A stretch of 64,000 nt of DNA, taken from Cavia porcellus. Taxonomy: Eukaryota > Chordata > Mammalia > Rodentia > Caviidae. Positions 1-10,928 of this stretch are shown one piece after another. Below the pieces are notes generated by a model. It saw only the letters and a list, made by a program, of their open reading frames with translations, ran no database searches and had not been told where the DNA came from. Numbering within the stretch: the first letter of the stretch is position 1; each line of letters starts with the position of its first letter. The stretch covers positions 105,197,312-105,261,311 of the forward strand of contig NW_026947486.1 in the NCBI RefSeq assembly GCF_034190915.1. The letters run 5' to 3'. The translations under genes and the position numbers were made by a program.

Positions 1-500
1 TTTGTTTTCTTTACCCCTATTTAATTTGGTGTGGTAATATGATACCTCACTAATTTCAACAGTGGTTTTAATCAAACAATAGTATAAACAATCATATTTC
101 AAGTTGCATTTTAAACTATGTCTAAGTATTCATCTCAAGCATATATATTAACCAGATATTTCTCGGGAACATAATTTCCATTCCATTTGTATTGTCTGTT
201 TTGTAAAAAATATCATTAATTTATATCTTAAATTACTATGCTAAAATCTTTCTGAGAAGAAATCAGATCCTGACAATCTTTTGCCTGATACTTTTTCTAA
301 AAGTCACTTTCTTTCCTCCTCTTTAAGGGATTATGGGAATTCTTACACACTGCTCAGTCTTTGAATTTGACAGAAAACTGATGCAAGGCTCTAGCATATG
401 ATGGAATTAAGTGAAACACACAATGCTCGAGCTAATCAAGACACATTTGCAGCATTTAGCTAAACAGGCTCCAGAGTTAGACTCCTTGGTCAGGAAACAT
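1..500. other. Unassigned AT-rich DNA
   Basis: I see no gene, no recognisable repeat and no long open frame. A short frame of 61 codons starting near 411 runs into the adjacent MIR and has no protein-like features. Confidence 0.4.
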
Positions 501-504
501 TGGA

Positions 505-645
505 AAACTTATTTAATCTCTCTTAGCCTCCATTTTCTCCTCTGCAAAATAGGGATGATGCCAGTACTTTCCACAGAAGGATGCTGCGAAGATTGAATCA
601 CTATTTGAGAATCACCCAGATTAGGCATTTCTTTAGGATTAAATA
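505..645 (+). repeat. MIR SINE, 3' half
   Basis: The order of phrases (cctccattttctcctctgca, then aaaatagggatgatgccagt, then a gattgaatcac stretch) matches the core and 3' half of the old mammalian tRNA-derived MIR. It is well diverged and has no visible target duplication. Confidence 0.65.
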
Positions 646-907
646 AACATTATCTATTATTGTTTGATAAACTGGCGTTTTGGGTGGAATTTTCTAGACA
701 CAGTGGAATAAACATTTGGTTAAGGGAGTCTAATCAATATAATCATGGTTATACGGCTGGCAGAGTATATTAACATTTACTTGCTTATGCTGGATACTCT
801 CCAATACCTGCACTAGGTGCTACTGCATAGCATCATCTGCTTTCATAAAATCCTGGAGAAACGTGACTATTAATTCTACGATGTCAACTTGACTGAATTA
901 AAAAATG

Positions 908-1072
908 CCTACCAGGCATGGGGGTGCACACCTGTAATCCCACCACTCAGAAGGCTAAGGCAGGAGAATTTTTGTGAGTTCGAGACCAGCCTGAGCTACA
1001 AAGTGAGCTCAAGAGCACGTTGAACTGCATAGAGAGACTCTGTCTCAAAAAGACCAAAGAAAGAAAGAAATG
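908..1072 (+). repeat. B1-type (7SL-derived) SINE
   Basis: It shows the 7SL-type start (caggcatgggggtgcacacc), the tgtaatcccaccactcag block, gagttcgagaccagcctgag and an actctgtctcaaaaag end with an A-rich (aaag) tail. The extra block between gagctacaaagtgagctcaa and the tail makes it longer than a mouse B1 monomer. The same long form occurs at 12485. Confidence 0.85.
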
Positions 1073-1127
1073 CCAAGCAGAGCAGTAAAGCAAGCTCCTG
1101 GGCATGTCTGGGTGTGTCATGGAGGCA

Positions 1128-1345
1128 CAGTCTTGAGGTCTATGGCTGGCCCCTTTGCTTGTTCTTCATTGGTGCTGTTTCTCTGTTCTGCTTCCCTGCC
1201 ACCATGAACTGAGCAGACTTACTCTTCATTTTCTTTCCCCATGCTGTTTCTATATTGAAGCCAGCTGACCAAAAACATGAGCCAGTTAAGCTTTGCCTCT
1301 GTTGAGTTGTGGGTATCAGGTACTGTATACAGCAATTGAAAAGTT
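1128..1345 (+). repeat. MaLR-type LTR, 3' part
   Basis: The order 'tctgcttccctgccaccatgaac', 'gccagctgaccaaaaacatgagc', 'gttgtgggtatcaggtact' and an 'agcaattgaaaagttaa' end is the usual 3' end of rodent MaLR LTRs. The same layout is seen at 55005. There is no coding potential. Confidence 0.55.
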
Positions 1346-1365
1346 AATTCAAGAAATCTTCTTGT

Positions 1366-1534
1366 TTCCTAATACTGAGAATTGAACCCAGGGTCTCCAC
1401 ACTGAGCTACAACCTAGTTTTGAGATGTGGTCTCACTAAGTTTGTAAATTGGCCAGGCTGGACTCAAATTTGCAAACCTCATACCTCAGCCTCCCAGAAT
1501 GCTGAGGTTAGAGGTGTGTGCCATCACACTCAGA
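1366..1534 (-). repeat. Composite B1 + ID-like SINE (dimer)
   Basis: On the - strand a B1-like monomer (from about 1534 down to 1428) is followed without a gap by an ID-like tRNA unit. The tRNA unit carries an A-box-like tagctcagtgtgg and a B-box-like gggttcaattctc (about 1427 to 1366). The joined order, 7SL part then tRNA part, matches the B1-dID type of composite SINE described in some non-murid rodents. Divergence is high. Confidence 0.6.
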
Positions 1535-1575
1535 TCCTTGAATAATCTTACGTAAGTATTAGCATTAATTGGCAT

Positions 1576-1840
1576 AACAGAGTGGTTCAGAATTCATGCC
1601 TAAATCAATCTTCCAGTGTGTGAATCCTTGCTCTCCCACTTATTAACGGTGTGACCTGAGACAGATCACTTAAATACTCAACCTTCAGTTTCTCCAACTG
1701 TAAAGAAGTAAACACTTTCAGCAAAGGATCCACTACACTGGTTAACCATGAGGATTACATTAGCTAATGCCTCTTAAGGGCCTCATAGTTCTTGACACAG
1801 GAGTGATTGAGAACTTTGAGCTGTCATTGTTACTGTAACA
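1576..1840 (+). repeat. MIR SINE, near full length
   Basis: The layout runs acagagtggttcagaattca, then a ctctcccacttatt-acggtgtgacctgagac core, then 'cagtttctccaactgtaaag', and ends with a 'ttgacacaggagtgattgag' region. Order and spacing match a full MIR, although it is strongly diverged. Confidence 0.7.
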
Positions 1841-2356
1841 GGTGATAGTTTCTTGTCCCACATTACAAAGCTCCCTCGTTTTCCGTTTCATTTTTTTGGC
1901 ATGGTTCTGTGCTCCTTATGTTAGCAATTTAGTGCTCCTTTGTTAGTGTCAGTGAAAAGTCTTATCTTCAAAATAAACATGATCTCTGGTTGTATTGTAA
2001 GGTTTTCTGGCTCTTCTAAAAGACGGTGTTTCCAAGGTGAATTTAAATAGTCTAAATTCAAAGTTGAACAAATCATAAGAGTGTATTTTTTTTCTGAGTA
2101 GCACATAACATATCAGCACAGACATAGGTTGGATAGGTAGAGTCCAGGAATGATAATTCTATCATATCCAGTAAAGATAGTGGTATGATTTTTAATTTTC
2201 TTTTTAAAATGGTTGTCAGTACAGAATATACATATTCCAATGCTCTGGCATATCCTGAGAAGTTTAGTACATGGTAATGTGATTTTGTTCAACTCAAAGG
2301 TGACATAAACTTGGTTGTTGGCCTTCATCTGTGTTACATTTAAAGGGGCAGCAAGA

Positions 2357-2447
2357 GGCCTGGAGATTTAGCTCAGTGTCGTATGTACCTGCCTGGCAAG
2401 CGTGAGGTCATGAGTTTGATCCCTGGTACCAAAAAAAAAAAAAAAAA
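2357..2447 (+). repeat. ID-type tRNA-derived SINE
   Basis: The body begins ggcctggagatttagctcag. It has an A box (tagctcagtgtcg), a B box (gagtttgatccc), a ctggtacc end and a pure A tail of 17 at 2431-2447. An imperfect target duplication (ttaaagggg...cagca) lies at 2340-2353 and again from 2448, with three extra A in the second copy. Confidence 0.88.
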
Positions 2448-2675
2448 TTAAAGGGGAAACAGCACCAAAATCTACACTAATGTTGAAATCTTTCTATGTA
2501 GGCAACTAAGAAGCTCCAGGCAATTAACTCTTCTAGACACCCTTAAATTCTTCTGGTAAAATATATCATCGAATTTTGACAATAAAATCAATTTTGCTTT
2601 CTTTGTTAAATATAAAGTTCATTTGAATCCTTAGATTTCACAGCTTTTGCAGGAAAATAATACAAAAACATCTTA

Positions 2676-3015
2676 CGTACTTGCTCATTTCTGAGATGCA
2701 ATTCCCAATACAACTCTAAAAAGGAAAGGTTTATTTTGGCTCACAGTTTGTAGAGATTTCAGTCTATAGTTGACTGACACCAAAGAAAGTGCCCTGGGCA
2801 TGCTGATATGAAACAGAGCACAATCAAGTGAAGATGATGGAAGCTAGAATCTTCCACGCGATGCTTCGGTGACCTACCTCCCCAGACCAGGTTGTACCCC
2901 CACAGGTCACATTTAGCTGTACACTCATCAGTGAGCTAATGATCCAATCACTTCTCCAAAGCTCCACCTAGCAGCATGTGAGGTTTTGGGGGGACGTCTA
3001 AATATAAACCACAAC
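2676..3015 (-). repeat. MaLR-type LTR
   Basis: Read forward, it shows the reverse complement of a MaLR LTR: a 'ttctgagatgcaatt' start block, 'aaaggtttattttggctcac', 'tagttgactgacacca', 'gctaatgatccaatcactt', 'gctccacctagcagcatgtg' and an 'aaccacaaca' end. The same block order is present at 15330, 20922, 21939, 25796, 27239 and 44769. There is no coding capacity. Confidence 0.75.
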
Positions 3016-4272
3016 ACAAACTGACTTTACCTTTTGTTACATGCAAAAAATATGAATAAATGATCTTTTCTGAAAACTTTAAAGACTCCAATTCAGAAGC
3101 CCAAAAGTCACAAGAGCTATCTGAGCAAGAATACTGAATTTTGTGAAACATTCCAGGAAACAACACAAGCGGAGGTCGTGAAGCTCTAATCCATGTTTAC
3201 CTTATTCTGAACATGACAAACAATACTATACTTCACTTTCTGAGGAGGCTATATTAAACTTTCAACACTAAAAAAGGATGCACCATAATTAGGCTATATT
3301 TGTGTTTGGGGAAATTTCTTTGAAGAAAATTCTACATCAAGAATAGAACTTCAAATAGGTAATATCCACTGCTATAAAACAAAAAGCACATTACACCACT
3401 GATCTGAGATCAGCTGTGTCATAAAACCGCCTTATCAACATTTTGGTTTCTATAAATATCAAGTCAAAGGAACTTCTAGTAAAGATATGCTGAGATAAAA
3501 GTAAAAAGAAAGCAAACTTCTTGGTCCAAACATAAGAAAATATTACATAAAATGTGACAAAGCTTTTTTCCAATGTGTAGTCGTGGTTAAAAGTAAGAAG
3601 AGAAAGTTCTCTTGTATCAAAACCCAAGAAAGTTCTCAAAGTCAGAAGGACAAATGGTTAATGAAATTGAGCAGCCAACAGAGACAATAGAGATAGGTCT
3701 GGCAGTTTGGATTTTACTATCTACTCAGGAATAGTAAATAAGGACTTGGGCCTTGTGTACAGCTATTACTGAGGTTCCTGCATAAAGCCACACTCCATAG
3801 AAACATGGCTTTTATATGAAAAAGATAATGAAAATCTCTGCCTACCAGCCCAAAGAAGTAGCAAAGTGGAATTATCATCTTCTGGGTGCTGTGATTAATA
3901 ACAGCAAAAAACAGTCAACTACAAGAATGTGACCACAAATCTGTCCCACTCAAAGTTATAAGACCTCACGCCACAATACTTGCATATTTCAGGAACATAG
4001 GATGCTCAAATAAATGTAAGAATAAATTTGAAGTCAATGAATTTTATAAGGTTGCCAAAAATACAGACAAATTGATTTCTGACATGTATCTACAAATCAA
4101 GAATCTAGGATGCCTACTGAAAATAACGCCTCTTAAATGCTGAATAATTTTCAAGAATCACAAGAAAGTAAAACACCACAAGTGATAATTTAGACCCCCC
4201 CAGGACTACAAATAGTTCATCACTTAAAATGTGTTTCACATCTCTTTGAAATTATTTTAAAAAATATTAAAG
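3016..4272. other. Unassigned intergenic DNA
   Basis: AT-rich DNA. I see no recognisable gene, RNA gene or clear repeat. Short open frames, such as the one at 3391-3639 on the - strand, lack protein-like composition. Confidence 0.4.
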
Positions 4273-4362
4273 GAGGAGCTGGGAATTATCTTAGCAGTGT
4301 AAGCACCTGCCTGGTAAGCACAAGGTCATGAGTTGGATCCCCCATACAAAACAAAGCAATAA
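4273..4362 (+). repeat. ID-type tRNA-derived SINE, diverged
   Basis: ggagctgggaattatcttag is followed by gcacctgcctggtaagcaca, then gagttggatccccc, then an A-rich tail. The A box is damaged (ttatcttagcagtg), so this is an older copy. Confidence 0.75.
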
Positions 4363-5717
4363 CACTGAAGGAAAGAGTAAAAACAACATAGTAAGAATTA
4401 GTCGGGTTGAAGAATATCTAAATAAGTACTTCAGAAGTTGAAAAATGTGATTCTTAAATTTAAGAACTTAATGTATTTGTTAAACAACACGTTAAAGATA
4501 CCCTAAAGAGAGTGAAATGAACTGTAAGATTAATTTGAGGAAATATAAAATTCAACACAAAGAGATAAAAGATGGAAAATATGAAAAAAAGCTGAGAAAA
4601 ATGAAATATTGAATGAGAAGCATCAGCATATAACAATCAGGAGTTTTACAATCTAGAATATAGAAACTTTCTGCAAAGCAATAACTGTCAACATTTTTTT
4701 TTCAAAATTGAAAGGCTAGTGTCACCAAATTCAAATAGGAAGCAGTATCCTGTGTCCCTAGTGAGTTAAATTACAACAAATCACCACCAGACACACTGCA
4801 GTAAAGTTGCAGAACAATTCACACCTATAGAGATAAAACACATTCACTAAAATAGAAAGAAAGTCAGGTTGACTATAGATATTGTATCACCAGTAAAATA
4901 TACTAAAAAAGAGTGGAATAATATATTCATAGTCGTAAGGCAAAACTACAATCTAGTAAGCTGTTTAGAGCTAAACTATCATCCTAGAGGGAGTATAAAA
5001 TAAAAAAAAAATTATAGATATATAAATCTTGAGTTTATTACTCACAGACAATGTTACCACAAGAAGAAAATAGGAACTGCAGGAAATGTTTTAGATGTAA
5101 AAAGCACTCTAAATAAATAAATTGCTAAACACTCTGATAAGTTTAAATATTATTTCCACTACTAACATTTAATACTTATACAGCACTTGCTATAGGCCAG
5201 ATACTCTCATAAGCAATTTACAATACACTTATGAGACATTTACTGATGTAATCCTATCTCATAAATGAAAAATTTAAAAATCATCACTAAAAGACTAGAA
5301 ATAATGTGTCTAACAAGTCAAGATACTGAAAAAGAAATAAAGAATTATTACTTTGATAGACAAAGAAAGAGGGAAAATAGTAAAGAAAGAGCCTAGTGAA
5401 AAAACATAAACTAAAAGAAAATAAATAAATCACAGTATTTAAATGCTAAATGTTGGCATACCTATTGAAAGAAAGAGCCTCACAATGGATTACAGTCAGC
5501 CAGCCACAAGCTATTTATAAGAGATACATCTAGAGATCAAAGATATAGAAAAATAAGGTAATTGAAAAAGGTATTATAACTAAATCTTAATGAAAATTAA
5601 AAAAAAGTTCATTATATTAGTATCAGGCAAAATATAAGCTGAAAAGCATAAATAAATAAACAGCAATATTAAAAGAAAACTCTACCAAGAATAATTGCAA
5701 TGATATACCTATAGGCA

Positions 5718-5718
5718 T

Positions 5719-5776
<58 letters not shown>

Positions 5777-5812
5777 CATACATATATATATTCTGAATGA
5801 CAAATTTGAAAT

Positions 5813-5857
<45 letters not shown>

Positions 5858-5896
5858 GTACATATATATATATATATTCTGAATGACAAATTTGAT
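5718..5896. repeat. Duplicated compound (CT)n(TA)n microsatellite
   Basis: Two consecutive copies of the same compound unit: a CT run, a TA run, a tacata break, a second TA run, then the unique tail ttctgaatgacaaatttga. The tails end at about 5808 and 5896. Confidence 0.9.
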
Positions 5897-5995
5897 GTGT
5901 TCACAGTTAGAGTAGATAGTTCTTAACATACATGTCTAAAAAATTGATGGTTTAAGTAAACCAAGACAGTAAACTTGAAGAGGATATCAAGTAAA

Positions 5996-6077
5996 ATCCC
6001 TAAAGGGATCGAACTCACGACCATGTGCTTGCAAGGCAGTTGCTTATGTTGCTGAGCTCAATCCCCAACCCCCCCTA
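5996..6077 (-). repeat. ID-type tRNA-derived SINE
   Basis: Read on the - strand: a ggggttggggattgagctca start, an A box, and a B box gagttcgatccct. It lacks a long A tail. It lies inside the old L1. Confidence 0.75.
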
Positions 6078-6423
6078 ACAAGTACTCAGTGCTAAACTCA
6101 CATAGGACTCTGGGATCAACTAATACTAAAGGCATATTCTTAACAAAATGTGTACTTAACAAGTACACATATAGAATGCCACACAGCAGTTTAGTAAGTT
6201 CTAAGAAATTAAAGCCATATAGATTTTTTTCTTTAAACATACTCAGTAGGGTTAGAAGTCAATAATAAAAGCATAGTACAAACAAAAATACACATAGAAA
6301 TGGGGACTGGATTAAAGAAGATATCATAACTATTGTAGTTATATATTTTCTATAAATAACAGGGCTGCATGTTGAAATTTGTAGGATGTGGTTAAAGGGA
6401 ACAATCTAGGGGAAAATTCATAG

Positions 6424-6424
<1 letters not shown>

Positions 6425-6460
<36 letters not shown>
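6425..6460. repeat. (TA)n microsatellite
   Basis: About 18 TA units within the old L1. Confidence 0.95.
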
Positions 6461-6464
<4 letters not shown>

Positions 6465-6599
6465 GTGAACATAAAAGATTGAGATTTAATAATATAAAAC
6501 TTGAAATCAAGACATAAAAACTGTCAATAAATTATTTAAAACAGAAAGAATGGAATTATAACAAAAGTCAAATGAAATTTCAACAGAAATGGTCAGTAA

Positions 6600-7500
6600 C
6601 ATCAGAAGGTGCTTCTTTGCAAAAACAGTGTTGGAAATGAAAAAGAAGCCACTCCTTTTCCCCTTGCACCTGAAAGACCTCAGCAGCCAACAAGAATCGG
6701 CCACCCCTTCCCCACACCCAGTGGGCCTCAGCATCAATGGGAGCCTCAGCTGCCCTCCCCCTTTATCCGAAAGATCTCATCAGCCAATGCGATGGTCTGC
6801 TGCGCTTCCCTCTACATCCAAATGACCACAGCAGTCTAGGTAATCCTCCACTGCTCTTCCCCCACAGCTGAAAGACATCAGAAGCCCAAAGACCATCAGT
6901 GACCCCTTCTACCAGCTGCAGTACCTTGGTGGTCTGTTGGGAGCCTCAGTAAACCCTCCCCCTACACAGAGAACCTCAGCGGGCTGGCACCACTGTGGTG
7001 AGCTTCTTTCTCAAATAGAGGACCTCAGCGCGTCAACAGGAGCCTCAGTGAATCCTCCACCTATATGTAGGATCTTGGCAAGCCAGAAACAGTGTGGGCA
7101 TACAGAGAAACCCAGGTGGATTGGCAAGAGTGCCAGTGAGGCTTCCCTCTACTTGGAGAAACTCAAAAGGGCCTATGAGACCCCCAGTGACACAATAGGG
7201 TACCACTTGGGCCACATACTATAGATGGATGGGTCTGACAGCCAGAAACAACCTGAAGCCATGGTGACATAGGAACCTAAGGGTTGGTTTATATCAATAC
7301 TTCTAGGCTCGTCAGCCTAGGGAGAATATAGGACTCAACCAAAGGTGAATATAGGACTCACCCAACAGGCCCTTCAGGAGAAATTTAGGTGACTGGCCTG
7401 TCCCTTGCATTGTAGGGACCATTGACTGGATGAACATCAGCCACACAGTAGGACCCTAAGACACACACAACAGAATGCTGAGACTAATGGGTTTGAAAAG
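6600..7500 (+). repeat. L1 5' region with ~50-bp tandem units
   Basis: This is a GC-richer segment immediately upstream of L1 ORF1-like sequence, read as the 5' UTR of the younger L1. From 6671 to about 7175 it is built of degenerate units of about 50 bp around a gaaagacctcagcagcc core. Core starts lie near 6672, 6722, 6769, 6820, 6870, 6920, 6969, 7018, 7068, 7106 and 7155. The open frame at 6937-7224 is a by-product of the repeat, not a gene. Confidence 0.6.
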
Positions 7501-7975
7501 TCCAAAGTACTAACCCAAGAGGAAAAAATGACAAAACAAAAATGCAAAATGCAATCTCAAACCCCCAGCTCACCAGAAACAAGTACAGGAGATATAAAAA
7601 TAGAGGACACTGGAAGTCACATGTCTGAAATTTTGAAAAGATAGCAAGTAAAATAAAGAAAGAAATACATTAAGGGTATGAAGGAAGTCAGATTAGAAAT
7701 AGTCTCTCAGGTAAAGAAAGAAATGAAAACCTTAATAAAGGAATTGTTCAAGAGAAGACATAGATTTAAAAAAGTACAGCAGCATGAGTAAAGGATGGAA
7801 TTACCGAATGAACAATATTGAAAAAAATAGAACACATGAAATTCAAAGAGATATCCAGGAAATCGAAAATTCCATTAAAAGCTGGTAACACAGTTTGAAT
7901 AAAACTGAAAATAGATTTTCAGACCTTGAAGACAGGATCACAGCTATCAACACAAAAGCAAAGCACTTTTTAAAA
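7500..7975 (+). pseudogene. L1 ORF1 remnant (N-terminal, coiled-coil part)
   Basis: The sequence encodes, in broken frames, an ORF1p-like charged helical stretch (reading akin to EIQRDIQEIENSIKSW near 7845-7890, then a DLEDRI-like stretch near 7925-7945). It is followed abruptly by ORF2 reverse-transcriptase sequence. The C-terminal part of ORF1, the ORF2 endonuclease and the linker are missing. ORF1p normally coats L1 RNA; this copy is non-functional. A similar ORF1 stretch in the second L1, near 48660-48780, supports the call. Confidence 0.6.
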
Positions 7976-7989
7976 TAAAAAAAAAACAC

Positions 7990-9032
7990 TCAAATTCATG
8001 AAGGAGGATTCGAAAGGGTGAATTTACTACAGTTCTTGTGGAAATTCAGAAAATCATGAATACTTACTTTGAAAACCTTTACTCATATAGGCTGAAAACC
8101 ACAGAGGAAATGGACAGATTCCTAGAAATTTATGAATAATCAAAGCTGAATCAAGAAGATATAAAAATTTTGAATAACCCAATATCAGTTACTCAAATTG
8201 AAAATGTAGTTAAAAACTTACCAACAAAGAAAAACCCAGGTTCTGGTGAATTCACAGTTGAATTCTACAAGAAATTTAGAGAAGATTTAATGCAAATGCT
8301 GCTCAAAATATTTAATTAAATTGAAAGTGAATCAGTTCTCCCTGATTCATTCCTGGAGGCAAATATGAACTCCTATTACTAAAACCAGGGTAAGATCCAA
8401 CCAAAAAGGAAAACTATAGGCCAAGCTCACTAATGAACATCAATGTAAAAATTCTCAGGAAAATACAGGCAAATAGAATGCAACAAATCATCAAGGCATA
8501 ATACATCATGACCAAGAGGGCTTTATCCCTGGAATGCAGGGATGGTTCAATATACACAAAACAATAAATGCAATACACTACATCAACAGAGTCAAAGACA
8601 AAAATCACATGATCATGTTAATAGAAAGCTTAAGAAAAAGTGTTAAGAGAATCCTTTTGATAAAGCCCAACATTCATTCATGATAAAACCTCACCTATGA
8701 CAAACCAAAAGCTAACATCATACTAAATGGACAAAAACTGAAAGCTTTCACTCTAAAATCAGGAATGAGACGAGGATGTCCACTATCACTAATCCTATTC
8801 AATATAGTTCTGGAAACTTTAGTCAGAACAATTAGACAAGGGAAAGAAATGAAAGGAATAGGAAAGGAAGATGTTAAATTATTAAATTATCACTATTTGC
8901 AGATGACATGATACTCTATAGAGAAGATCACAAAAACTCCATTGAAAGACTTCTAGAGTTAATAAGCAAATTCAGCAGTGTAGCTGGATACAAAGTCAGC
9001 ACTCAAAAATGAATAGCATTCGTATCCAGAAA

Positions 9033-9065
<33 letters not shown>

Positions 9066-10560
9066 AAAAAAAAAAAAAAACAAAAAACTCACTGAGAGAG
9101 AAATTATGGAAATTACAACATTCACAATAGAATCCAAAAAGTGAAATACTTAGGAATCAACCTAACAAAAGATTTAAAACGCCTATACATTGAAAACTAT
9201 AGTACTCTAAAAAAGGAAATTGAAAAGCATGTCAGAAACTGGAAAGACATCCCTTTCTCTTGGATAGGAAGAACCAACATAGTAAAAATAGCCATACTCC
9301 CAAAACCGTTCCACAGTTTTAATGCAATTATGATCAAAATACAATTAACATACTTCACAGATCTAAAGAAAACATTCCTAATGTTCATTTGGAAAAAAGA
9401 GACCTAGAATATTAAAGGAAATCCTGGGGAAAAAAGGCAAGGCAGGAGACATCACAATCCTAGACTTGAAATTATACTACAAAGCTACTGTGATAAAATC
9501 AGCATTATAGTGGCCAAAAACAGGCTTGAGGATCAACATAACAGATTAGAAGATGTAAACTACAAAGAAACTCAGCTACTTATCTTTGAAAAAGGGGCTA
9601 AACATGTTCACTGGAAGAAAGACAACCTCTTAAATAAATGCTGCTGGAAAAATTGGCTTTCCACATGCTTAAGATTGAAACTAGACCCATGTCTATCTGT
9701 CACCATACACTATATTGTAGAAAACATGAATCAAAATAGAAACACTAAGTCTACTGAAAGACAAAGGAGGTAAAATCTTGGAGACATAAAGGCAGGCAAA
9801 GAGTTCATAAACAAAACACAAACTGCACGGGAAATACTTCAAAGAATCAATAAGTGGGATATCATCTTATTAAAAAGTTTTTGCACTTTAAAAGAAATCA
9901 CCAACAGAGGAAAAAGAAAACCCATAGAATGGGAAAGAATTTTATCCAGCTGTCCCTCAAAGGACTTATATCTAGAACATATAAAGAATTAAAAAACATC
10001 AGGCCTAACAAATTCAAAGACCCCATCCCAAAATGGGCATCTGAGTTGAATATGCATTTCTCAGATGAAGAAATACAAATGGGAAATTAATACAGGAAGA
10101 TATATATGTTCAACATCACTGGTCATTCAAGAAATACAAATTAAAACAACAATGAGATTCAATGTCACTCCAGAAAGAAGGGCTGTCATCAAGAAATCAG
10201 TCAATAACAAATGCCAGGGGGGCTGTGAGGAAAAAAGAACCCTTCTTCAGTGTTGGTGGGAATGTAGGCTGGTATAACCATTATGGAAATCAGTGTGGAG
10301 ATTGCTCAAAAAACTTGGATTAGAGGTCCCATTCAATCCAACTATTTTTCTTTTGGGTATTTTTCCAGAACAATTGAAAATGTCATAACACAGTAATATA
10401 TGTGCAGCCATGTTTATAGTAGCACAATTTGTAACAGCTAAATCTTGGAAATAATCCAAGTGTCCATCCAACATTGAATGGATACAAAAGATGTGATATT
10501 TTTATACAATGGATTATTACTCAGCTATAAAGAAAGTTAATTTTGAGGCTTTTATGGGTA
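7990..10560 (+). pseudogene. L1 ORF2 remnant: reverse transcriptase and C-terminal part
   Basis: This is a decayed reverse-transcriptase region of LINE-1 ORF2. About 8220-8260 matches the 'PTKKNPGSGEF' motif just before the palm. About 8885-8925 encodes the 'FADDMILY'-type catalytic block, here with a one-base slip before it. Fragments remain open at 9141-9407 (LGINLTKDLKRLYIENY; WKDIPFSWIGRTNIVKIAIL) and at 9854-10277 (the late Cys-containing segment, NNKCQGGCEEKRTLLQCWWE). Stops and frameshifts are frequent, so it cannot be active. An A run interrupts it at 9034-9085. Confidence 0.9.
9034..9085. repeat. Internal poly(A) expansion in L1 ORF2
   Basis: About 50 bases, nearly all A with rare C, lie where the related L1 near 53052 has only a short acaaacaacaaaccca-type stretch. 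Confidence 0.9.
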
Positions 10561-10800
10561 AATGGAGGCAACTTGGGATCATACTCTTAAGTGAAATAAA
10601 TGAAACTTAAATTTCTAAATATTATATTCTATCCCTAGGAAAAGACTGAAAAAATAACAGGATTCAAAATGTAAAGTAGATACTGTGATAATGAAAGAGA
10701 AAGAAAATGGTCAAAAGAAGGAAACTTGGTGGAGGACAGAGAAGGCAGAAGGGAAAAGTTCATCTGTATATATGTATATATATAAATATATATATATATA

Positions 10801-10834
<34 letters not shown>

Positions 10835-10928
10835 CTGTGTCTGTGTGTGTGTGTGTGGTGTATGATAGATACTACTAGTAATCTCAGTTTATCAAAAAGA
10901 ACAGTCTGTGCTTTCATTATTTATTTGA
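10560..10928 (+). repeat. L1 3' UTR with (TA)n(GT)n microsatellite
   Basis: The downstream part of the younger L1 has no open frame. It contains purine-rich gaaagagaaagaaaatgg sequence followed by an alternating TA run and a GT run at 10768-10858. Confidence 0.6.

Larger units (their letters stand above)
4375..6590 (+). repeat. Old L1/HAL1-like LINE, 5' segment
   Basis: This is a strongly decayed LINE-1 with every frame closed. About 4560-4990 resembles the second half of an old ORF1 (gaatgagaagcatcagcata, then acacactgcagtaaagttgc). About 5440-5700 resembles the endonuclease part of ORF2 (acaagctatttataagagat, then agtatcaggcaaaatataag). About 6380-6585 resembles the linker before reverse transcriptase. 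The + strand continuation appears beyond the younger L1, at 11205-12320. I infer one element split by a later insertion. Confidence 0.6.

Noticed and set aside
5623..5904. 93-codon - strand frame with RERERE/YIYIYI stretches
   Set aside because: It is a translation of (CT)n and (TA)n microsatellites.
6937..7224. 95-codon frame near 7 kb as a gene
   Set aside because: It lies wholly in the ~50-bp tandem array of an L1 5' region, which keeps frames open by its composition and repetition.
10711..10917. 68-codon - strand frame with HTHTHT stretch
   Set aside because: It is a translation of the (GT)n(TA)n microsatellite in an L1 3' UTR.
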